Notes: generated by a model not told the origin, from the letters alone. 64,000 bases of DNA from Pseudomonadota bacterium (GCA_021819085.1 JAKASJ010000017.1:1-64000), one strand, 5' to 3'; positions 29,532 through 38,535 are shown, counted from the first letter of the stretch. Numbers and translations are program-made.

Positions 29532-29558
29532 TTGCCGGGCGGTCGGAAGGCCCGGCAA
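29532..29558. terminator. Strong stem-loop after fimV
   Basis: TTGCCGGGC (29532-29540) pairs perfectly with GCCCGGCAA (29550-29558) around a nine-base loop. It begins at the fimV stop codon and lies between fimV and the convergent folA gene. No clear T-run follows on either strand, so it may act with Rho or only protect mRNA ends. Confidence 0.45.
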
Positions 29559-29606
29559 AAGTGACGGGAGCCACTAATCCGATGCCGTGGCCACCGGCCT
29601 GCCGGA

Positions 29607-30167
29607 TTATCCGTTGCCGGCTGCCTGCAGTCCCGCGGCCGGCAGGGTGGCGCGGCCGTTCCAGTCCGGTGGCCGTTCCCAGGTGACAAAGCTGTAGTCG
29701 AAGGGATTGTCCTGATCGGCGCGATGGGGCTCGTGGGCAGTTTCCACCCACGCCTTCGTGTCGAAGTCCGGGAACAGCGTATCACCCGGGATGTACGCGT
29801 CGATCAGGGTCGCATACAGACGGTCGGCCATCCCCAGGGTCTGGGCATAGAGTGTGGCGCCGCCGATCACGAAGATCTCGGGATCTCCGGCCGCCGTGCG
29901 CAGCGCCTCTTCGATCGAACCAACCACGGTACAGCCGTCCGCCCGGTAATCTGTCTGGCGGGTAATGACGATATTCTCGCGCCCGGGCAGTGGACGTCCG
30001 ATGGATTCGTAGTTCCTGCGACCCATGATCACGTGATGACCCAGGGTCAGTTTTCGGAAATGCCGCAAGTCGGCCGGCAGACGCCAGGGAAGCGCATTAT
30101 GCGCGCCGATGACGCGATTGCTTGTCATGGCCCAGATCAGCGAAATCCGTGATCGCGGCGTGCTCAT
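29607..30167 (-). CDS. folA: Dihydrofolate reductase
   Basis: A 186-residue NADPH-dependent enzyme reducing dihydrofolate. The N-terminal [35 protein letters not shown] is standard, with the active-site Asp in [33 protein letters not shown] and [15 protein letters not shown] complete it. About 20 extra C-terminal residues trail the usual length. Its ATG overlaps the thyA stop by four bases, so thyA-folA form one unit, thyA first. ThyA makes dihydrofolate and FolA recycles it, an obvious working pair. Confidence 0.95.
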   Translation of the reverse strand: MSTPRSRISLIWAMTSNRVIGAHNALPWRLPADLRHFRKLTLGHHVIMGRRNYESIGRPLPGRENIVITRQTDYRADGCTVVGSIEEALRTAAGDPEIFVIGGATLYAQTLGMADRLYATLIDAYIPGDTLFPDFDTKAWVETAHEPHRADQDNPFDYSFVTWERPPDWNGRATLPAAGLQAAGNG

Positions 30168-30958
30168 ACCGCCACGGCCGCCTTGATGGCCGGATGCGGG
30201 TCGTAGTTCAGCAGCTCGAAATCCTCGTATCGAAAATCGAACAATGAACGGATAGCCGGGTTCAGGCGCATCACAGGCAGGGCTCGCGGTGTGCGCCTGA
30301 GCTGTTCCCCTGCCTGTTCCAGGTGGTTGCGGTAGAGGTGGGCATCGCCGAGGGTGTGGATGAATTCACCGGGCGCCAATCCGCTCACCTGGGCGATCAT
30401 CAGTGTAAGCAGCGCATAGGATGCGATATTGAACGGCACGCCCAGGAATATGTCAGCGCTGCGCTGATAGAGCTGGCAGGAAAGCTTTCCCTCGGACACG
30501 TAGAACTGGAAGAAGGCATGGCAGGGAGGCAAGGCCATGCGATCGATGTCCGCGACGTTCCAGGCGCTGACGATCAGGCGGCGCGAATCCGGATTTTCGC
30601 GGATCTCGCGCAAGAGCTGGCCGATCTGGTCGATCTGGCGGCCGTCGGGTGCCGGCCAGGACCGCCACTGGTAGCCGTATACCGGCCCCAATTCCCCGTG
30701 CGCATCCGCCCACTCGTCCCAGATGGTAACGCCGTGTTCCCGCAGGTAGCGTACGTTCGTGTCGCCGCTGAGAAACCACAGCAGTTCGTGGATGACGGAC
30801 TTGAGGTGGACCTTCTTCGTGGTCAGCAGCGGGAATCCGGCATTGAGATCGAACCGCATCTGGTACCCGAAGACACTCAGCGTGCCCGTGCCAGTGCGGT
30901 CACCCTTGAGGCTTCCGCGGGCCAATACATGCGACATCAGATCGAGGTATTGCTGCAT
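30164..30958 (-). CDS. thyA: Thymidylate synthase
   Basis: A 264-residue enzyme methylating dUMP to dTMP with methylene-tetrahydrofolate. The catalytic Cys lies in [14 protein letters not shown], preceded by DPSRR-like [44 protein letters not shown], and [21 protein letters not shown] are all canonical. Length equals E. coli ThyA. ATG at 30958; the frame stays open about 180 bases upstream but without homology. Confidence 0.97.
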   Translation of the reverse strand: MQQYLDLMSHVLARGSLKGDRTGTGTLSVFGYQMRFDLNAGFPLLTTKKVHLKSVIHELLWFLSGDTNVRYLREHGVTIWDEWADAHGELGPVYGYQWRSWPAPDGRQIDQIGQLLREIRENPDSRRLIVSAWNVADIDRMALPPCHAFFQFYVSEGKLSCQLYQRSADIFLGVPFNIASYALLTLMIAQVSGLAPGEFIHTLGDAHLYRNHLEQAGEQLRRTPRALPVMRLNPAIRSLFDFRYEDFELLNYDPHPAIKAAVAV

Positions 30959-31176
30959 GGCCGCATTCTCCCACGAAATCCGAGCGGGATGTAAGCCGCA
31001 AGACCATGATCTGGTGCGCGGCCGGTCCCCTTCGGGTCTGCGGTTACGCAGCGGCCGGCCGTTCGTCGGCTTAATTGCCCATTTAAGGAGAATTCGCAAA
31101 CGATTCGCCGGAGACCGGGATAAAATCAGAGAAAACAAGGGGTGGTTCGACCACCGTCAAGGTGCCGGGGGTAGTG

Positions 31177-31800
31177 ATGGACAAGTATTTTTTCATGCGT
31201 CGCATGCTGGAGCTTCTGCATCAGCCGGGGTTCCTCAACAGGCTGGCGGCGATTACGCTGCGCGCGATTGCCGGCTTCGTCGTGCTCCTTAGCCTGGTCA
31301 CGCTCTTCAAGGTCGGCAAGGTCATCTTCGGTCTGCCCCCGAGCGGAATACTGGGAGGGGTTCTGTTCCTGGTTTGCTACATCCTTGCGGTCTATGCCGT
31401 GGTGCACACGCTGATCATCCGCGCGCGCGAAGCTGCCAAGATCATCGGTTCCGAATTCAGCATGTTCCCGCTGGTGGCGGTGCTGCTCAAGACATTTGGC
31501 GAGGTCTTCGCGGCGTTCATGAGCCTGGTCGCGGTGGGCGGGGGAATGTATGTCTGGTTTACCGGCAAGAGTGTCGCGACCATTCTCGAGCCGCTGCAGA
31601 AACTGACCCCCGTGTTCGGTGACGCGACCTTCCTGGGGGGTATGCAGTTCATCGTCGGCGGCGTCCTGTCCGCCCTGGTCGTTCTGATCCTCAGCTATGC
31701 GCTCTCCGAGGTAGTGAGCCTCCTGTCCGAGGCCAAGAGGCGCCTGCGGGAGACAGAACGCGTTAGTGAACATAGCTTCAAGTTCCGCTCCGGAACCTGA
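31177..31800 (+). CDS. Polytopic membrane protein of unknown function
   Basis: A 207-residue protein with four to five hydrophobic segments, for example IAGFVVLLSLVTLF, ILGGVLFLVCYILAVYAVVHTL and FIVGGVLSALVVLILSYALSEV. It ends in a charged tail (EAKRRLRETERV). I do not recognise a family. ATG at 31177 follows a GGGGG run. A short inverted repeat GGTGGT-TCG-ACCACC (31141-31155) lies in the leader and could form a hairpin, whose role is unknown. The gene is divergent from thyA and convergent with the DUF302 gene. Confidence 0.75.
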   Translation: MDKYFFMRRMLELLHQPGFLNRLAAITLRAIAGFVVLLSLVTLFKVGKVIFGLPPSGILGGVLFLVCYILAVYAVVHTLIIRAREAAKIIGSEFSMFPLVAVLLKTFGEVFAAFMSLVAVGGGMYVWFTGKSVATILEPLQKLTPVFGDATFLGGMQFIVGGVLSALVVLILSYALSEVVSLLSEAKRRLRETERVSEHSFKFRSGT

Positions 31801-31882
31801 TCTTCGTTGGCGCCGCGCCACGGATTCCGGTGCAGTGCGGTCCGCGGCGTGCTTCCTGGCCCCTGGATGCCCGGTCGTCGGG

Positions 31883-32344
31883 CTATTGGCCGGCGTGGTG
31901 GACCTCTCTGAAAATCGCCCGCATGTCGTGTGCCCAGGTCACGAAGTGGGCCTGTAGCGCGTGCTGCGGGAAGAAGCTCGCAATCCTGTCTGGGTTTGCC
32001 GCAAGAAGCAGGGTATGGCCGCGTTCGGCAAAGATCACGATTTGCAGCGGCAGGTAGGCCGCGATCTGCGGATCCAGTGACGGCAGAATGCGCATCTCGG
32101 CGGGCTTGGCGAAGAACACGATTTGGTATGCAGCGGTTGTGTAGCCATTGGCCTTCAGACCCGCATCGACGCGCTGTACGCGCGATATCGTATAGCCGTG
32201 GCTGACAATGCTGTCCTGCAGCTGTGCCATGGCCTCTGGAAACGGAAGATCCACACGCGCCATCATCAGCGCGCCGGCACGGGCGGTCGCCACCGAAAAC
32301 GCGGCCAGCAGCAGCATGCCCAGGAGTGAACGGTACCGGCGCAT
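31883..32344 (-). CDS. Exported DUF302 protein
   Basis: A 153-residue protein with a cleavable signal peptide (RSLLGMLLLAAFSVATARA). The mature part is a DUF302 domain: VDLPFPEAMAQLQDSIVSHGYTIS, ..PLQIVIFAERGHTLLLAANPDRIASFF. DUF302 proteins are of unknown function; some occur with cytochromes and in sulfur-related clusters. It begins two bases after the upstream cytochrome-DUF302 fusion ends, so the two are cotranscribed. Both gene products would be periplasmic. Confidence 0.85.
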   Translation of the reverse strand: MRRYRSLLGMLLLAAFSVATARAGALMMARVDLPFPEAMAQLQDSIVSHGYTISRVQRVDAGLKANGYTTAAYQIVFFAKPAEMRILPSLDPQIAAYLPLQIVIFAERGHTLLLAANPDRIASFFPQHALQAHFVTWAHDMRAIFREVHHAGQ

Positions 32345-32346
32345 GA

Positions 32347-33432
32347 TCAGAAAGTCGCCTCCTCGATGACGTCGCGATACTTCCGGTACATCTGGTCGCA
32401 CAGGCGACTGAGCGCGGTGTCATTGAACAGCGTGCTCAGGCGCTTGGGGTTGACGGACATGACCAGCACCTTGCCGTGGTGCTCCAGCACCGTCACGCGG
32501 CAGGGCAGGAACAGGCCGACCCGCGGATCAACCTGCAGCGCGGTGTTGAGAAAGCCGAAGTCGCAGGAATACACGATGACCTGCTTCCTGTTCTCCTTTC
32601 CTGCTGGCACGAAGCCCTGGTCCAGATATTGAACCCGGATGAGACGCATGTTGGCTGCTTCGACGGCCTCTTTGAGCCGCGTGACCGTCGCAGTCACCCC
32701 ATCGGGCGACACGCCCACGATGTCCGGGCCTTCGTCGCGGGGCGGTGCGGCCCGGGGTGGAGGCTGGTCCTGAAGGCTGCGCACATAGGCGACGAGGTCA
32801 TCGATGTCGCGCTCGCTCAATCCCTGGTTTAGAACGGAGCGCATCGGCGTACCTGCGCGTCCGCGCACGAGCGCCGTGCGGATGACACGGTCCGACGCGG
32901 AAGCGAGAAATCCGGGATTATCGAGCGCCGGTGCCATGATGGGTTGACTGCGCGGCCGCGACAGGGTGACGCCGGTGCCTTCGCCACCGACGCCGTTTGC
33001 GCCGTGGCAGATTGCGCAGCGTGCCGCGAAAAGCGTAGCGCCGCGCACCGCATTGCCGGGTTTGCCGGCGGCCGCCAGCATGACCGGCTGGTTGCCGGAC
33101 CAATGGCGGATATATTGCACGAGCGCATCGATCTGATTGTCACGCAGGTGCGGAAATGCGGGCATGATCCGGCCTGGGCGGCCGAGCCGTATGGTCTGGC
33201 GCAGGTAGCGGTCGTCGACGCCTGCCAGAAACGATGGCAGGGACAGGGGCAGACCGATTCCGCCCCGGCCCCGTTCGCCGTGACACGCGGCGCAATAGTG
33301 GGCATAGAGGCGGGCACCATCGGCCGCAGGCCGGACCGGGCGGGCGACGGTAATGCATGGCAACAGCATGAGGGCGATCAGCGCGGAAAAACCGTGTGTC
33401 TTCAGTTGGCTGGTGGCCGTCTTTCTTTCCAT
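32347..33432 (-). CDS. Dihaem cytochrome c fused to a DUF302 domain
   Basis: A 361-residue exported protein. After a hydrophobic signal (FSALIALMLLPCITVA) come two class I cytochrome c modules: CAACHGERGRGG (about residues 47-51) and CAICHGANGVGG (about residues 139-143), each with a likely Met ligand downstream (GRIMPAFPHLRD; GTPMRSVLNQG). From about residue 240 on, a DUF302 domain follows (VTATVTRLKEAVEAANMRLIRVQYLDQGF, PCRVTVLEHHGKVLVMSVNPKRLSTLF). The fusion suggests DUF302 takes part in an electron-transfer reaction in the periplasm. It is first of two genes, the second being a stand-alone DUF302 protein. The start is ATG at 33432; the divergent SET gene starts 75 bases away. Confidence 0.88.
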   Translation of the reverse strand: MERKTATSQLKTHGFSALIALMLLPCITVARPVRPAADGARLYAHYCAACHGERGRGGIGLPLSLPSFLAGVDDRYLRQTIRLGRPGRIMPAFPHLRDNQIDALVQYIRHWSGNQPVMLAAAGKPGNAVRGATLFAARCAICHGANGVGGEGTGVTLSRPRSQPIMAPALDNPGFLASASDRVIRTALVRGRAGTPMRSVLNQGLSERDIDDLVAYVRSLQDQPPPRAAPPRDEGPDIVGVSPDGVTATVTRLKEAVEAANMRLIRVQYLDQGFVPAGKENRKQVIVYSCDFGFLNTALQVDPRVGLFLPCRVTVLEHHGKVLVMSVNPKRLSTLFNDTALSRLCDQMYRKYRDVIEEATF

Positions 33433-33507
33433 CGGTTTTATGGATAGGCTAGCGTGACGGGTTGTGAGTGTCACACATTCCAGCAAAGGTTGTACAGCGC
33501 CGGGGTC

Positions 33508-33963
33508 ATGAAGCTTTACGTCAAACAGAGCGGTCAGCACGGAAGCGGGGCGTTCGCGTCCGAACCCATCCGGGAAGGGGAACCGATCATCGTTTTCAGC
33601 GGACCCGTCCTGCACCGATCCGAGGTCGATTTCGGCGATTACCATCTGCAGATCGGAGAGGCGCTGTATCTGGGCCCCTCCGGGGTTGCCGACGATTACA
33701 TCAACCATTCGTGCCGGCCCAACTCGGGTTTCCGCGGCGGTCTCACCCTGTATGCGCTGCGCGACATTGACGCGGATGAAGAGATCACCTGGGACTACAG
33801 CACCGCCATCGATGAGGAGGATTTTGCTGGGTTTCCCTGCGCCTGCGGTTCGTCGGACTGCCGCGGGGTGGTGAGATCCTTCCGCCATCTGCCGGCGGAT
33901 GTGCAGCGGCGACTGCGTCCACTGCTGCTCTCTTACCTGAACGATCGCTATTTCCCGCACTGA
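33508..33963 (+). CDS. SET-domain protein, predicted lysine methyltransferase
   Basis: A 151-residue protein that is essentially one SET domain with a post-SET zinc loop. The pattern GSGAFASEPIREGEPIIVFSG opens it; YINHSCRPNSGF (about residues 65-76) is the catalytic NHSCxPN knot; EEITWDYSTAIDEED and CACGSSDCRG follow, the last three cysteines fitting a post-SET zinc site. SET enzymes methylate protein lysines using S-adenosylmethionine and are far commoner in eukaryotes; bacterial targets are mostly unknown. It is divergent from the cytochrome-DUF302 operon. Confidence 0.88.
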   Translation: MKLYVKQSGQHGSGAFASEPIREGEPIIVFSGPVLHRSEVDFGDYHLQIGEALYLGPSGVADDYINHSCRPNSGFRGGLTLYALRDIDADEEITWDYSTAIDEEDFAGFPCACGSSDCRGVVRSFRHLPADVQRRLRPLLLSYLNDRYFPH

Positions 33964-33978
33964 TCCGGAGTGTCCGTC

Positions 33979-34749
33979 TCAGGGGCGTGGCCGAAAGACG
34001 CGCGCGTACGGGTCCTGGCGGTAGAACCTGGCCAGCTGGCCATAGACGCGCGGGAATTCCTCCAGAACGGTGCCGGGCTCGGCAAAGAATGCCTCGCTCG
34101 CCACGGCAAAAAACTCGCCGGGATCGGTCGCGGCATAGGGATCGATGCGCGGCGTCTCTCCCGCATCCAGCCTGCGGCAAAGATCGTCATACGCTGCGCC
34201 GAAGTCGAGGGTCCATTGGCGGGCATCCATACCGGCATGCAGCGGCGGAAAGCCATTTGCCTTGCCATTGAGCATGTCGATCTTGTGCGCGAACTCGTGC
34301 AGCACGACGTTGTGGCCGGGTACGGCCGGTTGCGCCGCCGCGCGCCACGACAGCACCACTGGCCCGCGCTGCCAGGATTCGCCGGAAAGCGTGGGGCTGT
34401 GTTCGTGCACAACGCCGGCGCCGTCGCGGAATTCCCTGCGTACCCGGAACTCCCCGGGATAGAGGATGACCGACGACCAGTCGCGGTAATAGTCCATGCC
34501 GAGGTTGAGGATGAGCAGGCATGCCTGTGAGGCGATGGTTGCCCGGATCGAATCGTCGATGCGCAGGCCGGCAGCGCCTTCCAGCGTCTTGGCGTGCAGG
34601 AACTGTCCGGCCAGGCGGCGCAGGCGCCGGCGTTCCGGCGGTGCCAGCGCCGCCAGGCACGGGAAACGGGAAAGGGCCTCTTGCCATGGCCCCTCCGCCA
34701 GGGATGGGCCGGCGCGCCGTCTACGGTACCATCTGGAGATTCCGAGCAT
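33979..34749 (-). CDS. mtfA: MtfA-like zinc metallopeptidase
   Basis: About 256 residues, cytosolic. HEFAHK (about residues 151-156) is the HExxH zinc motif, and the region GKANGFPPLHAGMDARQW and PGEFFAVASEAFF, with a Glu ligand, are as in E. coli MtfA. In E. coli this protein binds the glucose repressor Mlc and thus affects ptsG; whether that applies here is unknown. The start at 34749 (MLGISRWYRR) is preferred. A TTG at 34785 in the same frame would extend it by 12 residues nearly to pgi, which ends at 34792. Confidence 0.9.
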   Translation of the reverse strand: MLGISRWYRRRRAGPSLAEGPWQEALSRFPCLAALAPPERRRLRRLAGQFLHAKTLEGAAGLRIDDSIRATIASQACLLILNLGMDYYRDWSSVILYPGEFRVRREFRDGAGVVHEHSPTLSGESWQRGPVVLSWRAAAQPAVPGHNVVLHEFAHKIDMLNGKANGFPPLHAGMDARQWTLDFGAAYDDLCRRLDAGETPRIDPYAATDPGEFFAVASEAFFAEPGTVLEEFPRVYGQLARFYRQDPYARVFRPRP

Positions 34750-34791
34750 GATGTCGGCGGGACCGTTGCGCAGTGCCGCGAGCAATGGCGT

Positions 34792-36192
34792 TCAGGATGC
34801 GGAGCGCTGCAGATACTGGATCGTCAGTTTCTTGCCCTTCTCGACAGACGGCTGATCCAGCGGGTTGATGCCGTAAAGCAGTCCTGTGTAGATGGTCGTG
34901 CGCTGATACAGGTCGATCAGCTGGCCCAGCGCATGGGCGTCGAGCACCGGCATCCCCAGAGTCACATTCGGATGGCCGGCGTCGGTGATGACCTGCCGGG
35001 TCGCAAGAAACTCGGCATGAATGACATCGACAAGCGAGCGGTCTTCGAGATACGGAAATCCGCGCTGCGCTGGCGCATCGAGCGGAATGGCGAAATCGTG
35101 ATCCCAGCGATCCAGATTGATGAACGTGAACATCTTGTCGTGGCGCGATTCCAGGTACATCTGCAGCTGGCTGTGCTGGTCTACGGCCCCCATGGCGCGT
35201 ACCGGAAGGGATCCGGCCGCTGTCTCGGCGGGCCGAGGTCCCTGCCACTTGCCGAGTGACTCGGCCCACAGCTGGCAGTACCAGTCGGCGAACAGGCGCA
35301 GCCGGCTGACATAGGGCATCATGATGCTGATGCGCTTGTTCCGGCGCTGTTCGAGGAGGTAGTAGAGGCCGGCAAGCTGCAATGCCGGATTTTCCTGCGG
35401 ATCCGGACTGAGACAGCGCGCCGCAGAATCCGCCGCTCCCTGCAACAGCGCATCCACATCGACATCGAGTGCTGCAAGCGGCAGCAGGCCGACGGCGGAC
35501 AGCACCGAGTAGCGTCCGCCGACCTGTGGCGGAACCGGAAGACTTGCAAGACCCTCGGCGCGCACCCTCTCGCGCAGCCAGCCATGCCCAGGATCGGTGA
35601 TCACCCATTGACGCCGCCTTGCCTCTTCGGCCCCCAGGCTCCGTGTCAGCCAATCCCGCAGAATAAGGTACTGAACGACTGTCTCGATGGTTCCGCCCGA
35701 CTTGCTGATGCACAGCAGCGCGGTTGTACCGGGAGACAGGCGACGAAACAACCGCTCCAGATGGTAGGAATCGATGTTTTCGATGAAGTGCAGACGCCGA
35801 CCTGATGCGTCAGCCGATGCACGCGGCGCATCGTCTTCCGGTTTGAGGGCATGACGGATTGCCTTGGTGCCGAGATTGGAGCCCCCGATGCCGATCAGCA
35901 GGATGTCCCGGTACTCCTTCATCCCGGCCGCTGCCTCGCGAATCTGCGGCAGCGCATCGCGCATGGTCGTGGCCAGGTGCAGGCAGGCGTACTCACTATC
36001 CAGGCCGCCTGCGGATTTCGTGACGAGCTCGGCGTGCACGCGGTGCAACTCGGGGGCGAACTGCACCAGTTCTTCGTGCGCCACGCCCTCGGCGCCGACA
36101 TTGTCCCGGAACAGGTTTCCGGTATCGATGGTCAGCAGTCTGTCCGTCGAACGGGCCGTGCCCGAATCGCCCGCGCTCTCTGGGATTGGCAT
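34792..36192 (-). CDS. pgi: Glucose-6-phosphate isomerase
   Basis: A 466-residue phosphoglucose isomerase of glycolysis and gluconeogenesis. GIGGSNLGTKAIRHAL is the sugar-phosphate-binding SIS part, and CISKSGGTIETVVQYLIL is the second signature. Family-end motifs VDQHSQLQMYLESRHDKMFTFI and GINPLDQPSVEKGKK, with the catalytic His/Gln/Glu residues, are present. Slightly shorter than E. coli's 549; it resembles the 'bacterial short' type. GAGGGA precedes ATG 36192. It is upstream of mtfA with a 42-base gap. Confidence 0.93.
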   Translation of the reverse strand: MPIPESAGDSGTARSTDRLLTIDTGNLFRDNVGAEGVAHEELVQFAPELHRVHAELVTKSAGGLDSEYACLHLATTMRDALPQIREAAAGMKEYRDILLIGIGGSNLGTKAIRHALKPEDDAPRASADASGRRLHFIENIDSYHLERLFRRLSPGTTALLCISKSGGTIETVVQYLILRDWLTRSLGAEEARRRQWVITDPGHGWLRERVRAEGLASLPVPPQVGGRYSVLSAVGLLPLAALDVDVDALLQGAADSAARCLSPDPQENPALQLAGLYYLLEQRRNKRISIMMPYVSRLRLFADWYCQLWAESLGKWQGPRPAETAAGSLPVRAMGAVDQHSQLQMYLESRHDKMFTFINLDRWDHDFAIPLDAPAQRGFPYLEDRSLVDVIHAEFLATRQVITDAGHPNVTLGMPVLDAHALGQLIDLYQRTTIYTGLLYGINPLDQPSVEKGKKLTIQYLQRSAS

Positions 36193-36382
36193 GAATGGAT
36201 CCCTCTTGCCGATGGCGAAGTGTGCGTGGCCCTGTCCTGAGACGGCAAGCTGTCGGCAAGGTTGCAGCGCGGGGCAAATCGGGGAATCATACCACAAATC
36301 GTAGGACAACCGGCCGGATGCTGCCGCGAAATATTTCTACCGTAAATCGGCTGCGGCGGCTAGTCTGCGAGGATGATCCATG

Positions 36383-36388
36383 TATAAT
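36383..36388 (+). promoter_or_regulatory. Candidate -10 element before small lipoprotein gene
   Basis: A perfect TATAAT lies 78 bases upstream of the small lipoprotein start, in an otherwise GC-rich region. No convincing -35 is found at the right distance. Confidence 0.35.
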
Positions 36389-36466
36389 CGGCGCCGGCTT
36401 CGTGCCAAGTGCCTTTATGTTATTGCGCTTTCCGAATTTTGACTAATTTTTTGGGAGAATTCACAA

Positions 36467-36691
36467 ATGAAAAAGCTGCTGGTTTTGTTTGCCATCGCAT
36501 TAGCGGTTGCCGCATGCCAGAAAAAGACCCCCGAGGCCCCGGCTACCGCCCCTGCTGCACCGGCGACCCAGGCCCCGTCTGCCATGCCTAGCCCGACCAC
36601 CAGTGCGGCTCCGGCCACCAGTGCTCCGACCAATGGTGAAGCACCAGCCAACGGCACGGCTCCGGCCAACGGCTCCGACACTTCCAAGTAA
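36467..36691 (+). CDS. Small Pro/Ala-rich lipoprotein
   Basis: A 74-residue lipoprotein. The signal MKKLLVLFAIALAVAAC ends in a lipobox VAAC, so Cys17 would be lipidated. The rest is a low-complexity stretch of Pro, Ala, Thr and Ser repeats (APATAPAAPATQAPSA, then NGTAPANGSDTSK), with few charged residues, like linkers of cell-envelope proteins. GGGAG ten bases upstream of ATG supports the start. Function unknown. Confidence 0.82.
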   Translation: MKKLLVLFAIALAVAACQKKTPEAPATAPAAPATQAPSAMPSPTTSAAPATSAPTNGEAPANGTAPANGSDTSK

Positions 36692-36766
36692 AGGAAGTAG
36701 GCTGTAGCGATTGGACTGTGAAGTCGCCGGACCGCCGCACGGTTCGGCAGCAACGGACGCAGCAGC

Positions 36767-37636
36767 TCAGGCAGCTGTGATCTGACCGGGTGGTTGTTCG
36801 GCGGCTTCCAGTGTATTCAGTAACAGGGTGGCAACGGTCATCGGTCCCACTCCGCCGGGGACCGGGGTGATCCATCCTGCCTTTTGGCGTGCAATTTCAA
36901 ACTCCACGTCGCCTACCAGGGTGCCATCGGCTCTGCGGTTGATTCCGACGTCGATAACCACTCCACCCGACTTCACCCACTGGCCTTTAATAAGGTGTGG
37001 TTTGCCTACGGCCACCACCAGAATGTCGGCGCCCGTGACCTGCTCAGGCAAATCGCGGGTAAAGCGGTGACAGATGGTGACCGTGCAGCCGGCGAGCAGC
37101 AGTTCCAGGGCCATGGGGCGCCCGACGTGATTGGATGCCCCGACCACAACCGCATGCTGCCCCCGGACAGGAACACCCGTGTTTTCCAGAAGGGTCATCA
37201 CCCCGCGCGGGGTGCACGGACGCAGCACCGGCATCCGTAGCGCCAGCCTTCCGACGTTATAAGGGTGAAAGCCGTCGACGTCCTTGCCGGGCAGAATGCG
37301 CTCGATCACCGTTTCCGGATCGATGTGTGCAGGTAGTGGCAGCTGCACCAGGATGCCGTCCACCCGAGCGTCGCCATTGAGGCGGTCGATGAGTTCCAGC
37401 AGGCTTGCTTGCGACGTGGATGCGGGCAGGTTATGGGAAAAAGACAGGATGCCGGCGTCGGCGCAGGCCTTGCGCTTGCTGCGCACGTAGACCTGCGATG
37501 CCGGATCTTCCCCGACCATGATCACGGCCAGACCCGGTGCGCGCCTGCCCTCCGCGGTGCGTTGTGCGACCCGCTGTGTGACTTCGGCCTGGAGCGAGGC
37601 AGCGATCGCCTTTCCGTCGATGATGTTTGCGCTCAT
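36767..37636 (-). CDS. folD: Bifunctional methylenetetrahydrofolate dehydrogenase / cyclohydrolase
   Basis: A 289-residue enzyme of one-carbon metabolism. The active-site Lys is in [23 protein letters not shown] and [12 protein letters not shown] are the conserved substrate motifs; and the NADP site [18 protein letters not shown] follows (Asn-His replaces the usual Ser-x-x-x-Gly look slightly). Ends with [19 protein letters not shown]. The frame stays open upstream across the tRNA region, but homology starts at [11 protein letters not shown]. folA, thyA and metH in the same window serve the same folate cycle. Confidence 0.95.
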   Translation of the reverse strand: MSANIIDGKAIAASLQAEVTQRVAQRTAEGRRAPGLAVIMVGEDPASQVYVRSKRKACADAGILSFSHNLPASTSQASLLELIDRLNGDARVDGILVQLPLPAHIDPETVIERILPGKDVDGFHPYNVGRLALRMPVLRPCTPRGVMTLLENTGVPVRGQHAVVVGASNHVGRPMALELLLAGCTVTICHRFTRDLPEQVTGADILVVAVGKPHLIKGQWVKSGGVVIDVGINRRADGTLVGDVEFEIARQKAGWITPVPGGVGPMTVATLLLNTLEAAEQPPGQITAA

Positions 37637-37778
37637 TTTGAGCCGGACCCCCGCGCCCCTGGGAAAGGGGCGCATCATCGCACGACCCCGGCGGGTCGCC
37701 AAGTATCGGGGCGCTCCTTCCCTGAAATCGGCACCGATACCGGCGAGGTTCGCTGCATCGCAGCGGCGCGTCTTGCCA

Positions 37779-37807
37779 TTGACCGTGGTGGAGGCAGCGC
37801 GTATATT
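37779..37807 (+). promoter_or_regulatory. Promoter of the tRNA cluster with GC-rich discriminator
   Basis: TTGACC (37779-37784) and TATATT (37802-37807) have a 17-base spacer, close to consensus. A GC-rich stretch (GCGCCC) lies right after the -10, as in stable RNA promoters under stringent control. It is about 110 bases upstream of the tRNA(Pro) gene. Confidence 0.65.
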
Positions 37808-37924
37808 TTGCGCCCTTGCGCGGCACCGGTCTTGCCGTTGTGGCTGGAGCCACAAGGTCTGCGCCGAGGGCCGGCCCGGGTGGTGAGGGGTCGCGCGATG
37901 CTTTCCGAGCTGAACCGTGGTCGT

Positions 37925-38001
<77 letters not shown>

Positions 38002-38079
38002 AATTTTTTTAAGTATCGACCGACAGGGGCCGCGGGATTGTGAGGGTTGAGCCGACGCCCGTTGCTCTGGACCGAGCAC

Positions 38080-38156
38080 GCGCCCGTAGCTCAACCGGAT
38101 AGAGCACCAGCCTTCTAAGCTGGGGGTTACAGGTTCGATTCCTGTCGGGCGCGCCA
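38080..38156 (+). tRNA. tRNA-Arg (anticodon TCT)
   Basis: A complete 77-base cloverleaf. The acceptor GCGCCCG pairs with CGGGCGC, the anticodon loop is CTTCTAA, and the T-arm has GGTTCGATT. CCA is encoded. It reads AGA codons. Confidence 0.97.
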
Positions 38157-38206
38157 TTCCGAATCCGGCTGGAACGGTTGGGAAGGCGCGTGAAAAAGGG
38201 GAGAGT

Positions 38207-38226
38207 GGGTTCCAGAACCCCCTTTT
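38207..38226 (+). terminator. Weak stem-loop with T-run between tRNA-Arg and tRNA-His
   Basis: GGGTT (38207-38211) pairs with AACCC (38216-38220) around CCAG and is followed by CCTTTTT. The stem is only five pairs, so any termination would be partial; it may be a processing feature of the cluster. Confidence 0.35.
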
Positions 38227-38242
38227 TCGACCAAAGATTTAC

Positions 38243-38320
38243 GGTGAGCGTAGCTCAGCTGGTCAGAGTCCCGGATTGTGATTCCGGTTGTCGTGGGTTC
38301 GAATCCCATCGCTCACCCCA
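38243..38320 (+). tRNA. tRNA-His (anticodon GTG)
   Basis: The acceptor stem GUGAGCG/CGCUCAC is preceded by the extra G(-1) at 38243 typical of tRNA(His), which pairs with C73. The anticodon loop is TTGTGAT between CCGGA and TCCGG. CCA is encoded. Confidence 0.97.
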
Positions 38321-38345
38321 GTTTCACCTGGGTTAGATAGTTTGC

Positions 38346-38421
38346 GGGCCGTTAGCTCAGTTGGTAGAGCTGGAGACTCTTAATCTCTAGGTCGTAGGTT
38401 CAAGTCCTACACGGCCCACCA
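38346..38421 (+). tRNA. tRNA-Lys (anticodon CTT)
   Basis: A 76-base cloverleaf. Acceptor GGGCCGU/ACGGCCC; the anticodon stem GGAGA pairs with TCTCT (one G-U), loop CTCTTAA, which gives anticodon CTT. The T-arm has GGTTCAAGT. CCA is encoded. Confidence 0.95.
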
Positions 38422-38428
38422 TCCCGCC

Positions 38429-38460
38429 AGGCTCGGTGTTGCGGACACCGAGCCTTTCTT
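38429..38460 (+). terminator. Strong rho-independent terminator inside the tRNA cluster
   Basis: AGGCTCGGTGT (38429-38439) pairs over 11 bases with ACACCGAGCCT (38445-38455), loop TGCGG, followed by TTTCTT. It lies seven bases after tRNA(Lys) and 76 bases before tRNA(Leu), so the leucine tRNA probably has its own promoter or depends on read-through. Confidence 0.8.
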
Positions 38461-38535
38461 CCATCTGCCGGCCCCGCAGGGTTCGAAAAGCCTGAGCGAA
38501 AGGGTGGCGCGGAAGCAGTCGGCATGTTCCCGCTT

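Noticed and set aside
27879-29558. A 559-codon minus-strand frame across fimV
   Set aside because: Antisense to the low-complexity acidic tail of fimV; no motif.
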